Source: Sphingomonadaceae bacterium
GTDB lineage: Bacteria; Pseudomonadota; Alphaproteobacteria; Sphingomonadales; Sphingomonadaceae
Direction: 5' to 3'
Assembly (NCBI GenBank): GCA_947442095.1
Contig: CANEVG010000138.1
Span: forward strand, 1 to 8,605
Length of the DNA stretch: 8,605 bases
Below are positions 1 through 5,670 of this stretch, piece by piece. The notes beneath the pieces were generated by a model. It searched no databases. It was given only the letters and a program-made list of their open reading frames with translations, and had not been told where the DNA came from. How positions within the stretch are numbered: the first letter of the stretch is position 1; each line of letters begins with the position of its first letter. Made by a program: the position numbers and the translations under genes.

Positions 1-1
1 A

Positions 2-85
2 GAGGCTGCAGGCTTGGCCGCAAGCCTCAGGGCCCGACCGCTGCGTAGCCAGGCCGAGCGGGACAAAGCCGTGATCGAGGATTGA
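2..85 (+). CDS. Possible C-terminal end of an unknown protein (partial)
   Basis: Frame 2 is open from the window edge to a TGA at 83-85 and would encode 27 residues ending QAERDKAVIED. The residues are charged and helix-like, and the codons mostly end in G or C, as expected of a real gene tail here. The piece is too short to assign a family. A 7-bp inverted repeat (10-16 with 21-27, loop GCCG) lies inside it. It could equally be a chance open frame. Confidence 0.3.
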   Translation, partial: EAAGLAASLRARPLRSQAERDKAVIED

Positions 86-537
86 GCGGGTGCGGCTTGG
101 GGATCTACCACCCTGCCATGTGCGAACATTGCCCCTTGCCGATGCCCCCCTACACCGCCTTCCTTCGGGCAAACTCAGGATCAACGGGTGTACCCTCCTA
201 AGCAGGCCGAAAGGCCAGCCGGAATAGCGGCTCATGCAGCCTGTGGTGCCTAGAATTGAGTGCCAACACCCTGGCCGACCTGCTCGGTCAGGTGCAGGAG
301 TGCGAACCGGTCCTCTTCCGAGAGCTAGCGCAGGCGGTTGCCCGCGCGGGCCAGCGCGATGTCGCGCGCTTCTGCCGCGCCAACCCGGCGCAGAGCCTGC
401 TGTGCCGGGTTGGAGCCACCGAGATCCGTGACGAAGCCGGGCACCACGACGGCCATGATCAGCATGCGATCCATCCCGGCAGCATAAGCCGATATCGCGG
501 CAAGGGAATCGCAACCGGATCCTGCCATGATCATGCC
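86..537. other. Stretch without an assignable gene; possible gene remnant
   Basis: No convincing gene start is visible over about 450 bases. The + frame that continues into the membrane-protein gene is open from 202 and could start at TTG 256, but that start has no Shine-Dalgarno. Its codons look coding up to about 415 (strongly G/C at third positions). It then becomes a His-rich stretch (HHDGHDQH) that does not resemble a normal domain. The opposite strand has a 69-codon ORF (325-534) and, beyond its TAG, a further stop-free stretch, so a decayed minus-strand gene is also possible. Two small hairpins with GNRA loops occur at 118-129 (loop GCGA) and 205-216 (loop GAAA). I cannot decide between a degraded gene, a non-coding RNA and plain intergenic DNA. 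Confidence 0.3.
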
Positions 538-1098
538 ATGTCACTTGAAGCCATGCCCATGCCCGGTCCGTTCTGGGGGCCGATCCTTGCCGGTGCGAGC
601 GGCGCCGCCGCGGGCGCCGTACTGGGCTGGCTGGCGTCTACCGGATGCAGGCCGACGGCAGGCTGGGGGAAAATCCGCCCGGGCGCCATGCACTGGACCG
701 GATTGGTGCTGTCCGCTGGGCTGGCCGCGCTGATGGCTTATGTTGTGCGTTTCGTAGGCTCTTCGCGCACTGATGGGGCCACACAGATGCAGATCCTCGG
801 CTGGCTCACGCTGCTCTTTGCCGCAGGCGCGGTGCTGAGCTTGGCGCAAATGCGCCGCATCGTGTGCGCGGCCATTAGCTGGCGGGGCGGCGCTGTGCGG
901 TTCCGCGCACCCGGCAGCGGCGAGGTCGAGCGCCCGATCGCCGAGATCATGAGCCTTGAGGAAAACGGAGCCGGCTGGTTCGTCGCCACGTTCGGCGATG
1001 GCGTCACGCTGCGGATTGATCCCTATGCCCGGGGTGCCGATGCCCTGCTGCAGCGCATTTCGGATATCGCCGGCAAGGGCAATCCCACGATACTCTAG
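538..1098 (+). CDS. Hypothetical membrane protein, three hydrophobic segments and a soluble C-terminal domain
   Basis: I do not recognise the family. From the ATG at 538 the product is 186 residues. Hydrophobic stretches lie at about residues 10-32 (small residues, rich in Ala and Gly), 53-71 (TGLVLSAGLAALMAYVV) and 84-106 (MQILGWLTLLFAAGAVLSLA). A charged, probably beta-rich tail of about 80 residues follows, with a pattern (ISWRGGAVRFR, then AEIMSLEENGAGWFVATFGDGVTLRID) that recalls PH-like membrane-attached domains; this is a resemblance only. The start is uncertain. The frame is open back to 202 with a possible TTG at 256, giving 280 residues, but neither start has a clear Shine-Dalgarno and the added segment has an odd His-rich composition. 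The ATG gives a protein that begins just before the first hydrophobic segment, so I prefer it. The gene converges on purA. Confidence 0.55.
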   Translation: MSLEAMPMPGPFWGPILAGASGAAAGAVLGWLASTGCRPTAGWGKIRPGAMHWTGLVLSAGLAALMAYVVRFVGSSRTDGATQMQILGWLTLLFAAGAVLSLAQMRRIVCAAISWRGGAVRFRAPGSGEVERPIAEIMSLEENGAGWFVATFGDGVTLRIDPYARGADALLQRISDIAGKGNPTIL

Positions 1099-1103
1099 GA
1101 GTG

Positions 1104-1239
1104 TTTCCGCCTAGCTGAAACAGAGGCGGCACCAGCCCCGCTCCCCGCCCCCCTATTCAAACTTGGGCCACCCATTCAGGGTACTCTCGTGGGGGGCGGA
1201 CGGGGAACGGGCTGGTGCCGCATTCCGCATTAGCGGAAA
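1104..1239. repeat. Large imperfect inverted repeat between convergent genes (possible bidirectional terminator)
   Basis: The left arm 1126-1153 and right arm 1191-1221 are inverted copies. Thirteen bases pair perfectly (GCGGCACCAGCCC with GGGCTGGTGCCGC), then comes an internal loop of 6 versus 9 bases, then nine more perfect pairs (CCGCCCCCC with GGGGGGCGG). The 37-base loop contains a small TGGG-CCA-CCCA hairpin. Outside, TTTCCGC at 1104-1110 matches GCGGAAA at 1233-1239. The position just after the stop codons of two converging genes suits a shared transcription end. No run of T follows the main stem on either strand, so it is not a classic intrinsic terminator. A remnant of a small non-autonomous mobile element is the main alternative. 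Confidence 0.6.
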
Positions 1240-1242
1240 AAA

Positions 1243-2532
1243 TCAATCCACGAACGGATCGCGCACCAGGATCGTGTCCTCGCGTTCCGGACTGGTGGAA
1301 ACCAGCGCGACCGGTGTCTCGATAAGCTCCTGCACACGCTGGATATACTTAATCGCCTGCGCGGGCAGATCGGCCCATGAACGCGCGCCCGCGGTCGTGC
1401 CCTGCCAGCCGTCCATTTCCTCGTAGATCGGCTCGACCTCGGCCTGATCGGCGGAATGGCTGGGGAAATAGTCGAGCACCTTTCCGCGGAGGCGATAGCC
1501 GGTGCATATCTTCACCTTGTCGAACCCGTCGAGCACATCGAGCTTGGTAAGCGCAATGCCCGTTACGCCGGAAATGGCGCAGGACTGGCGCACCAGCACC
1601 GCATCGAACCATCCGCAGCGACGCTTGCGGCCCGTGACGGTGCCGAACTCGTGGCCGCGTTCGCCCAGCTTCTGGCCGATCTCATCTTCCAGCTCGGTCG
1701 GGAACGGACCGGAGCCGACGCGCGTGGTGTAAGCCTTGACGATGCCGAGCACGAAGCCAGTGGAATTGGGGCCAAGGCCAGAACCAGAAGCCGCCGTGCC
1801 CGAGACAGTGTTTGACGAGGTGACGAACGGATAGGTGCCGTGATCGACATCGAGCAGCACACCCTGCGCGCCTTCGAACAGGATTCGCGCACCCGCCTTG
1901 CGCACCTTTTTCAGGCGCTTCCACACCGGCTGGGCGAACTGCAGCACGAACGGTGCGATCTCGCGCAGCTCTTCCAGCAGCGCAGCGCGGTCCACTGGCG
2001 GCTGGCCGAAACCGGCGCGCAAGGCATCGTGGTGCGCGCAGAGGCGGCCAAGCTGCGCATCCATCGCGTCAAGATGCGCCAGATCGCACACGCGGATCGC
2101 GCGGCGGCCGACCTTGTCTTCATAAGCCGGGCCGATGCCGCGCCCGGTGGTACCGATCTTGCCCGAACCGGCAGCAGCCTCACGCAGGCCATCGAGATCG
2201 CGGTGCAGCGGCAGAATTAGAGGGCAATTGTCGGCCAGCGCAAAGTTCTCGTCGTTGATCATCACGCCTTGCGCGGTCAGCTTCTCGATCTCCGCCTTCA
2301 AGGCCCAAGGATCGAGCACTACGCCATTGCCGATGATCGATAGCGTGCCCGTCACGATGCCGGAAGGCAGCAGGCTGAGCTTGTAGACCTGATCGCCGAC
2401 TACCAGCGTATGGCCGGCATTGTGCCCGCCCTGAAAGCGCACCACGACATCGGCGCGGCTGGCGAGCCAGTCGACGATCTTGCCTTTGCCCTCATCGCCC
2501 CACTGGGCACCGATCACGGTCACGTTGGCCAC
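1243..2532 (-). CDS. purA: Adenylosuccinate synthetase
   Basis: This cytosolic enzyme joins IMP and aspartate using GTP, giving adenylosuccinate, the first committed step from IMP to AMP. The 429-residue product has the normal bacterial length. The GDEGKGK nucleotide loop lies at residues 12-18, with the catalytic Asp13. GGHNAGHTL (35-43) carries the catalytic His41. GRGIGPAYEDK is at 130-140 and EGAQGVLLDVDHGTYPFVTSSNT at 220-242. The aspartate-binding loop TTRVGSGPFPTEL is at 269-281 and the guanine-recognition segment TKLDVLDG at 329-336. It ends in a typical STSPEREDTI segment (412-421). The start is GTG at 2532, giving MANVTVIGAQWGDEGK, with an AAGAG purine stretch about 8 bases upstream. 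The gene is divergent from arsC, so its promoter must lie in the 117-base gap or within arsC. All key residues are intact. Confidence 0.98.
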   Translation of the reverse strand: MANVTVIGAQWGDEGKGKIVDWLASRADVVVRFQGGHNAGHTLVVGDQVYKLSLLPSGIVTGTLSIIGNGVVLDPWALKAEIEKLTAQGVMINDENFALADNCPLILPLHRDLDGLREAAAGSGKIGTTGRGIGPAYEDKVGRRAIRVCDLAHLDAMDAQLGRLCAHHDALRAGFGQPPVDRAALLEELREIAPFVLQFAQPVWKRLKKVRKAGARILFEGAQGVLLDVDHGTYPFVTSSNTVSGTAASGSGLGPNSTGFVLGIVKAYTTRVGSGPFPTELEDEIGQKLGERGHEFGTVTGRKRRCGWFDAVLVRQSCAISGVTGIALTKLDVLDGFDKVKICTGYRLRGKVLDYFPSHSADQAEVEPIYEEMDGWQGTTAGARSWADLPAQAIKYIQRVQELIETPVALVSTSPEREDTILVRDPFVD

Positions 2533-2611
2533 GCTGCACGCTCTTTCTGTTGCAGTTCAAAGTCGGCTGGCGCGTTAGGGGAGTGCGGCGGTGAGAGCAA
2601 GGCGAAGCACG

Positions 2612-2623
2612 CCATTGCAATGG
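2612..2623. promoter_or_regulatory. Perfect 12-bp palindrome in the purA-arsC divergent gap (possible operator)
   Basis: CCATTGCAATGG is identical on both strands and ends 26 bases before the arsC start codon. The gap 2533-2649 must hold the start signals for both divergent genes, so a dimeric repressor site is plausible. I do not recognise it as the site of a known regulator, and no ArsR-type gene is visible in the window. I could not pick a convincing -35/-10 pair for either gene here. Confidence 0.3.
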
Positions 2624-2638
2624 TGCAGCAGTATGGCA

Positions 2639-2644
2639 AAGGAG
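2639..2644 (+). promoter_or_regulatory. Ribosome binding site that fixes the arsC start
   Basis: AAGGAG lies 5 bases before the ATG at 2650. It decides for this start over the in-frame ATG at 2620, which falls inside the palindrome and has no comparable site, and over the long upstream extension of the frame into purA. Confidence 0.75.
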
Positions 2645-2649
2645 CCTTC

Positions 2650-3060
2650 ATGACCCAGGCATTCCCCATCACGATCTATCACAACCCCAAGTGCGGTACT
2701 TCGCGCAATACGCTCGCGATGATCGAAGCGGCCGGCTACGCACCCGAGGTCGTCGAATACGTGAAGGCAGGCTGGACGCGCCCACAACTCGCGCAGATCG
2801 TCACCGACATGGCCGGCACCGCGCGTGACATCCTGCGCACCAAGGGCTCCCCGGCAGAGGAACTCGGCCTCACCGGTCCCGCCGCGAGCGACGAGGCGAT
2901 TCTGGCTGCAATGCTGGAACATCCGATTCTGGTAAACCGGCCGATTGTCGTAACCCCACTGGGCACGAAGCTGTGCCGGCCTTCGGAACTGGTGCTGCCA
3001 CTGCTGGACAAGCAGCCGGCAAGCTTCACCAAGGAGGATGGGGAAGTGGTGAAGCCCTAA
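2650..3060 (+). CDS. arsC: Arsenate reductase, glutaredoxin-dependent ArsC type
   Basis: Members of this thioredoxin-fold family reduce arsenate to arsenite in the cytosol with glutathione and glutaredoxin. The product is 136 residues, close to the 141 of plasmid R773 ArsC. The active-site segment HNPKCGTSRNTL places the reactive cysteine at residue 15. The three arginines that bind the oxyanion in ArsC have counterparts at Arg63 (ILRTKG), Arg97 (NRPIV) and Arg110 (LCRPSE). These arginines, and the lack of a CxxC motif, separate it from Spx regulators. It stands alone: no arsR, arsB/acr3 or arsH is visible nearby, so it may serve background arsenate tolerance or have another oxyanion role. 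Its TAA overlaps the hisZ stop on the other strand. Confidence 0.92.
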   Translation: MTQAFPITIYHNPKCGTSRNTLAMIEAAGYAPEVVEYVKAGWTRPQLAQIVTDMAGTARDILRTKGSPAEELGLTGPAASDEAILAAMLEHPILVNRPIVVTPLGTKLCRPSELVLPLLDKQPASFTKEDGEVVKP

Positions 3061-4175
3061 AGCCGGACTGGATCGCCGCCCTCAAGCACATGCGTGTAGC
3101 CGAGCGCGGCGGCGCTATCGCTTGCGCCCAGCGCTGCCACAGTGCGCCAGCCGATGCTGCGCAGCCGCGCGGCGGTCTCGCGGTCGTGGCCGAGCGGCAG
3201 GAACACGCAGTCCTGCGGCTGCTCAGTGCCGGCGATAAGGGCAATCAAAGCATCGGGATAGAGTGAGAAACCGGTCGCGGCTTCACCTTCCCCCGAACCC
3301 GCAATCCGATACGTGCCGCCGCGCCCCAAAGCACCGCGCACGCCTTCGGCATAGAGCGTGAAGCCCAGCCATGACTGGTATTCGAAGCCGTGGCGCTCCG
3401 AAGGATCGAGCGTGAGGCGCGCGGTGCCGCCCAGCGTCGCGGCGATTTCGCGCAGCGCGGTGATGCGGCTGGCGAGCGCGCCGCCCGCATCGATGGCTGA
3501 CAGCTTTTCAATCGCGGTGCCGAAATCGCCGGTCGCATAAAGCAGCGGCACATAAGCCTCCCCGCCCGCATCGACGAGGCCGCCCGCGTCCTTGGTATCC
3601 AGTTCGCGGCGCACGGCCTCGATCTGCTGCGGCTCCAGCGGAAACGCCTTGGTTGCCAGCGTATCGACCAGATCGGGCAGCGTGAAATCAACGCTGACGC
3701 CGTGCGCGCCCCCAGCCTGCAGCGCCTCGATCGCGATGGAGACGATCTCGCAGGCCGCGGCGACATTGTCCGCGCCGATCAGCTCCGCCCCGCACTGCAA
3801 CCGCTCGCGCGCCGGGTCCAGCCCGTCGCCCTTGATCGTCAGCACTTGCCCGGCATAGCACAGCCGAAGCGGGCGCGGGGCGGCAGCGAGGCGTGTCTCG
3901 GCAATACGACCGATCTGCGGCGTGTGATCGCTGCGCAGCGCCATCATCCTGAGGCTGGCGGGATCGACAAAGCGGAACATGCGCCGCTGGTTGATTCCGT
4001 CCATCCGGCTGGCGAGGCTTTTCTCGAACTCGATCATAGGCGGCAGCACGCGGTCATAGCCGTGGCCATGCATCACATCCTGAATAGAGCGCATCACACG
4101 CGTTGTCGCGGCCGCATCGCGCGGCAGGCGGTCTTCGAGGCCCTCGGGCAGCAGATCAGCGTTCGGTTCAGTCAT
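3057..4175 (-). CDS. hisZ: ATP phosphoribosyltransferase regulatory subunit HisZ
   Basis: HisZ is a histidyl-tRNA synthetase relative that lacks aminoacylation activity. It assembles with the short form of HisG to make the active, histidine-inhibited ATP phosphoribosyltransferase, the first enzyme of histidine synthesis. The product has 372 residues. The opening LPEGLEDRLPRDA (9-21) is typical of HisZ. Class II synthetase-like segments follow: LRSDHTPQIGRI (80-91), RLCYAGQVLTIKGDGLDPARER (104-125) and a motif-3-like GRGGTYR (284-290). The anticodon-binding domain of true HisRS is absent and the HisRS signature segments are altered, which rules out a tRNA synthetase. hisG is not in the window. 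An AGGA lies 10 bases before the ATG, partly inside a small hairpin. The TAG stop overlaps the arsC stop by 4 bases. Confidence 0.95.
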   Translation of the reverse strand: MTEPNADLLPEGLEDRLPRDAAATTRVMRSIQDVMHGHGYDRVLPPMIEFEKSLASRMDGINQRRMFRFVDPASLRMMALRSDHTPQIGRIAETRLAAAPRPLRLCYAGQVLTIKGDGLDPARERLQCGAELIGADNVAAACEIVSIAIEALQAGGAHGVSVDFTLPDLVDTLATKAFPLEPQQIEAVRRELDTKDAGGLVDAGGEAYVPLLYATGDFGTAIEKLSAIDAGGALASRITALREIAATLGGTARLTLDPSERHGFEYQSWLGFTLYAEGVRGALGRGGTYRIAGSGEGEAATGFSLYPDALIALIAGTEQPQDCVFLPLGHDRETAARLRSIGWRTVAALGASDSAAALGYTHVLEGGDPVRL

Positions 4176-4181
4176 GGCAAA

Positions 4182-4199
4182 GCGGTCCTAGACGACCGC
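4182..4199 (-). promoter_or_regulatory. Hairpin over the hisZ ribosome binding site
   Basis: GCGGTC (4182-4187) and GACCGC (4194-4199) form a perfect 6-bp stem with a 6-base loop. In the transcript, the AGGA Shine-Dalgarno of hisZ lies partly in the loop and partly in the 3' arm, 6 bases from the start codon. Folding would limit ribosome access. I see no ligand-binding structure around it, so only an RNA-folding effect on translation is suggested. Confidence 0.4.
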
Positions 4200-4226
4200 G
4201 CGCAAAATTCGAACCCCAATTGCGCG
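4199..4226. repeat. Inverted repeat upstream of hisZ
   Basis: CGCGCAA (4199-4205) and TTGCGCG (4220-4226) pair perfectly around a 14-base loop. It borders the ribosome-site hairpin and shares base 4199 with it, so the two stems may compete. There is no T run to make it a terminator. Confidence 0.45.
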
Positions 4227-4243
4227 GGGCGGGTGCGGGGGAT

Positions 4244-4273
4244 GGCGGACGCCTGCGCAGGAAAACGTCTGCC
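4244..4273 (-). terminator. Inverted repeat directly after the oxidoreductase stop codon, weak terminator candidate
   Basis: GGCGGACG (4244-4251) pairs with CGTCTGCC (4266-4273) in 7 of 8 positions. The loop holds a perfect 10-base palindrome, CCTGCGCAGG (4252-4261). It begins immediately after the TAA of the upstream FAD oxidoreductase, where a transcription end would be expected. No T run follows on the minus strand, so any termination would need Rho or would be partial, letting transcription continue into hisZ. Confidence 0.3.
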
Positions 4274-4274
4274 G

Positions 4275-5582
4275 TTACCCCAGCACGGAAAAGCTGCTCG
4301 CACGATTTATGGGCCTGAGCCGCGAGAACGCACCCAGTCCTACGTCCCTGCCCGTCGCCGGCAAGCGGAACTGCATGGGTGACCGGTCGTGGTCGGCACC
4401 GTTCAGCACAGACTCGATCAGATGGCCCATCAGCCCGCCGACAAGCGGCGCGTTCTTGAACTGGTTTCCGCTGGTTCCCACAGCGGTGAAATAGCCGTCG
4501 ATGTCGCTCTTGTCGTAGACCGGAATCCAGTCCTCGCTGACGTCATAGAGCGCCGCAAACCCCTTTGCCGTGTTCGGAATCCCGAGGTCCGGAAAGCGCA
4601 GGGCGGCACGCCAGACCTGATTGGTCCATTGCTCGGTGAGGCTCACCTCGAAGTCTTCTGTATCGAGATATTCAAGGTGATCGCAGGCCGGTTCGAGCGA
4701 TCCGATCAGCAGGTGGCCCGATTGCTCCGGGCGCATGTAGATGCCGCAGTCGGCATCGGTCAGGACGAACCGCAGGCCGGGCCCTTGCGGGGTCTGCGGC
4801 ATGGGGACGTAGGCCACTTCCTGCCGCAGCGGGCGGGTGCTGATATGGTCCGGCTTGTGCGCACCGGCCATGTCATTCACCCAGCGGGAGGCGGGGCCCG
4901 CGGCGTTGATGACAATCGGCGTGTGGATCATACCGCTCTTGTCGCAGAACAGGCCGGTGACTTTGCCCGCGGACTGGTGGATGGCAAGAACAGTGTCATG
5001 GAACCGGAAATGGCCGCCGGCGTGCTCCACGGCTTGCGCGATCTGAGCGGTCGCCAGTTGGGGATCGCTGATATAGCCGCCCGTGGGACAGAACATTGCG
5101 CCCGTGATGGGGGAGCCGGAAGTTTCACCAAACTGGGGATCATCTATCCGGCGCGCCGGACTGAATTGGCGCAGGTCCGCGCCGGGAAGCCATTCGAGGA
5201 GGTCGCTTGCCGCAACATCCGTGAAGGGCACGCCGACCTCGCGCATGATAGACCGCGTGCCCGTCAGTTGGCGATTTTCTGTCGCCTCGAGGACGAGGCA
5301 GCCGCATTCGTTGTAGTGCAGCTGGGAATCGGGGTTAAATCCGAGGTATTCCGTCCAGTTCTGCCATGCGAAGTGCGCTTCGAACGCGAGCGCGGTGCCG
5401 TCGATGGTCGAATAATAGGGCCGGATGATCGCCGCCGACCAGGATGTGGAGCCGTGTCCCGGTGCGGGGCCGCGATCCACATTGAGGGTGCGGAAGCCGC
5501 GCCGCGCGAGATCGAGCGCGATGGCACAGCCGATGACTCCGGCACCGATGATGACGGCGTCGTACGTACTTGTTTCGGGCAT
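4275..5582 (-). CDS. FAD-dependent oxidoreductase, DAO family
   Basis: This is a flavin amine or amino-acid oxidase/dehydrogenase of the DAO family (glycine oxidase, sarcosine oxidase beta, D-amino-acid dehydrogenase relatives); the substrate is not known. The product is 435 residues. The FAD-binding Rossmann motif IIGAGVIGCAIALDLARRG begins at residue 11 (GAGVIG 13-18), with Asp36 at the end of the second strand. NAAGPASRWV lies mid-protein, and the C-terminal GTSGNQFKNAP is the usual second FAD contact. The segment GSTSWSAAIIR (44-54) has Ser49 where dimethylglycine and sarcosine dehydrogenases carry the histidine that binds FAD covalently, so that linkage is not expected. I chose ATG 5582. 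The frame runs upstream to 5666, but those 28 residues (SPAHPELVEGEGRG and so on) are translated repeat DNA. The Shine-Dalgarno is weak (AAGG, 11 bases upstream). No signal peptide is seen, so the protein is probably cytosolic. Confidence 0.88.
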   Translation of the reverse strand: MPETSTYDAVIIGAGVIGCAIALDLARRGFRTLNVDRGPAPGHGSTSWSAAIIRPYYSTIDGTALAFEAHFAWQNWTEYLGFNPDSQLHYNECGCLVLEATENRQLTGTRSIMREVGVPFTDVAASDLLEWLPGADLRQFSPARRIDDPQFGETSGSPITGAMFCPTGGYISDPQLATAQIAQAVEHAGGHFRFHDTVLAIHQSAGKVTGLFCDKSGMIHTPIVINAAGPASRWVNDMAGAHKPDHISTRPLRQEVAYVPMPQTPQGPGLRFVLTDADCGIYMRPEQSGHLLIGSLEPACDHLEYLDTEDFEVSLTEQWTNQVWRAALRFPDLGIPNTAKGFAALYDVSEDWIPVYDKSDIDGYFTAVGTSGNQFKNAPLVGGLMGHLIESVLNGADHDRSPMQFRLPATGRDVGLGAFSRLRPINRASSFSVLG

Positions 5583-5611
5583 TTCAGACTGCGCCTTTTC
5601 CCCTCTCGCAG

Positions 5612-5660
5612 GCCCTCTCCCTTCCCCTTCGACAAGCTCAGGATGAGCGGGGGAGAGGGC
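5612..5660. repeat. REP-like intergenic palindrome with TTCGACAAGCTCAGG core
   Basis: GCCCTCTCCC (5612-5621) and GGGAGAGGGC (5651-5660) form a perfect 10-bp stem. Inside is a second hairpin, GCTCA-GGA-TGAGC (5636-5648). The core, read as HPELVEG or PFDKLRMSG in the wrong frames, is a widespread intergenic repeat of sphingomonad genomes (recalled, not searched). It sits between the DUF4440 and FAD-oxidoreductase genes on their transcript and could terminate, stabilise or separate the two messages. Confidence 0.8.
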
Positions 5661-5670
5661 TCTCAAGGGA

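Noticed and set aside
10..27. 7-bp hairpin AGGCTTG/CAAGCCT as a terminator
   Set aside because: It has no T run on either strand and lies inside a probable coding end, so chance is more likely.
325..534. 69-codon minus-strand ORF as a gene
   Set aside because: No Shine-Dalgarno, no recognisable domain, and a competing + frame; kept only as part of the ambiguous stretch.
2533..2649. Sigma-70 promoter pairs for purA (TTGCTC with TAACGC, 17-base spacing)
   Set aside because: Both boxes match the consensus poorly, so the pair was not listed as a feature.
2650..3060. Spx-type transcription regulator
   Set aside because: The CxxC redox switch is absent and the three oxyanion-binding arginines of ArsC are present.
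3057..4175. Histidyl-tRNA synthetase
   Set aside because: The anticodon-binding domain is missing, the length is only 372 residues, and the substrate-binding signatures of HisRS are altered, all as in HisZ.
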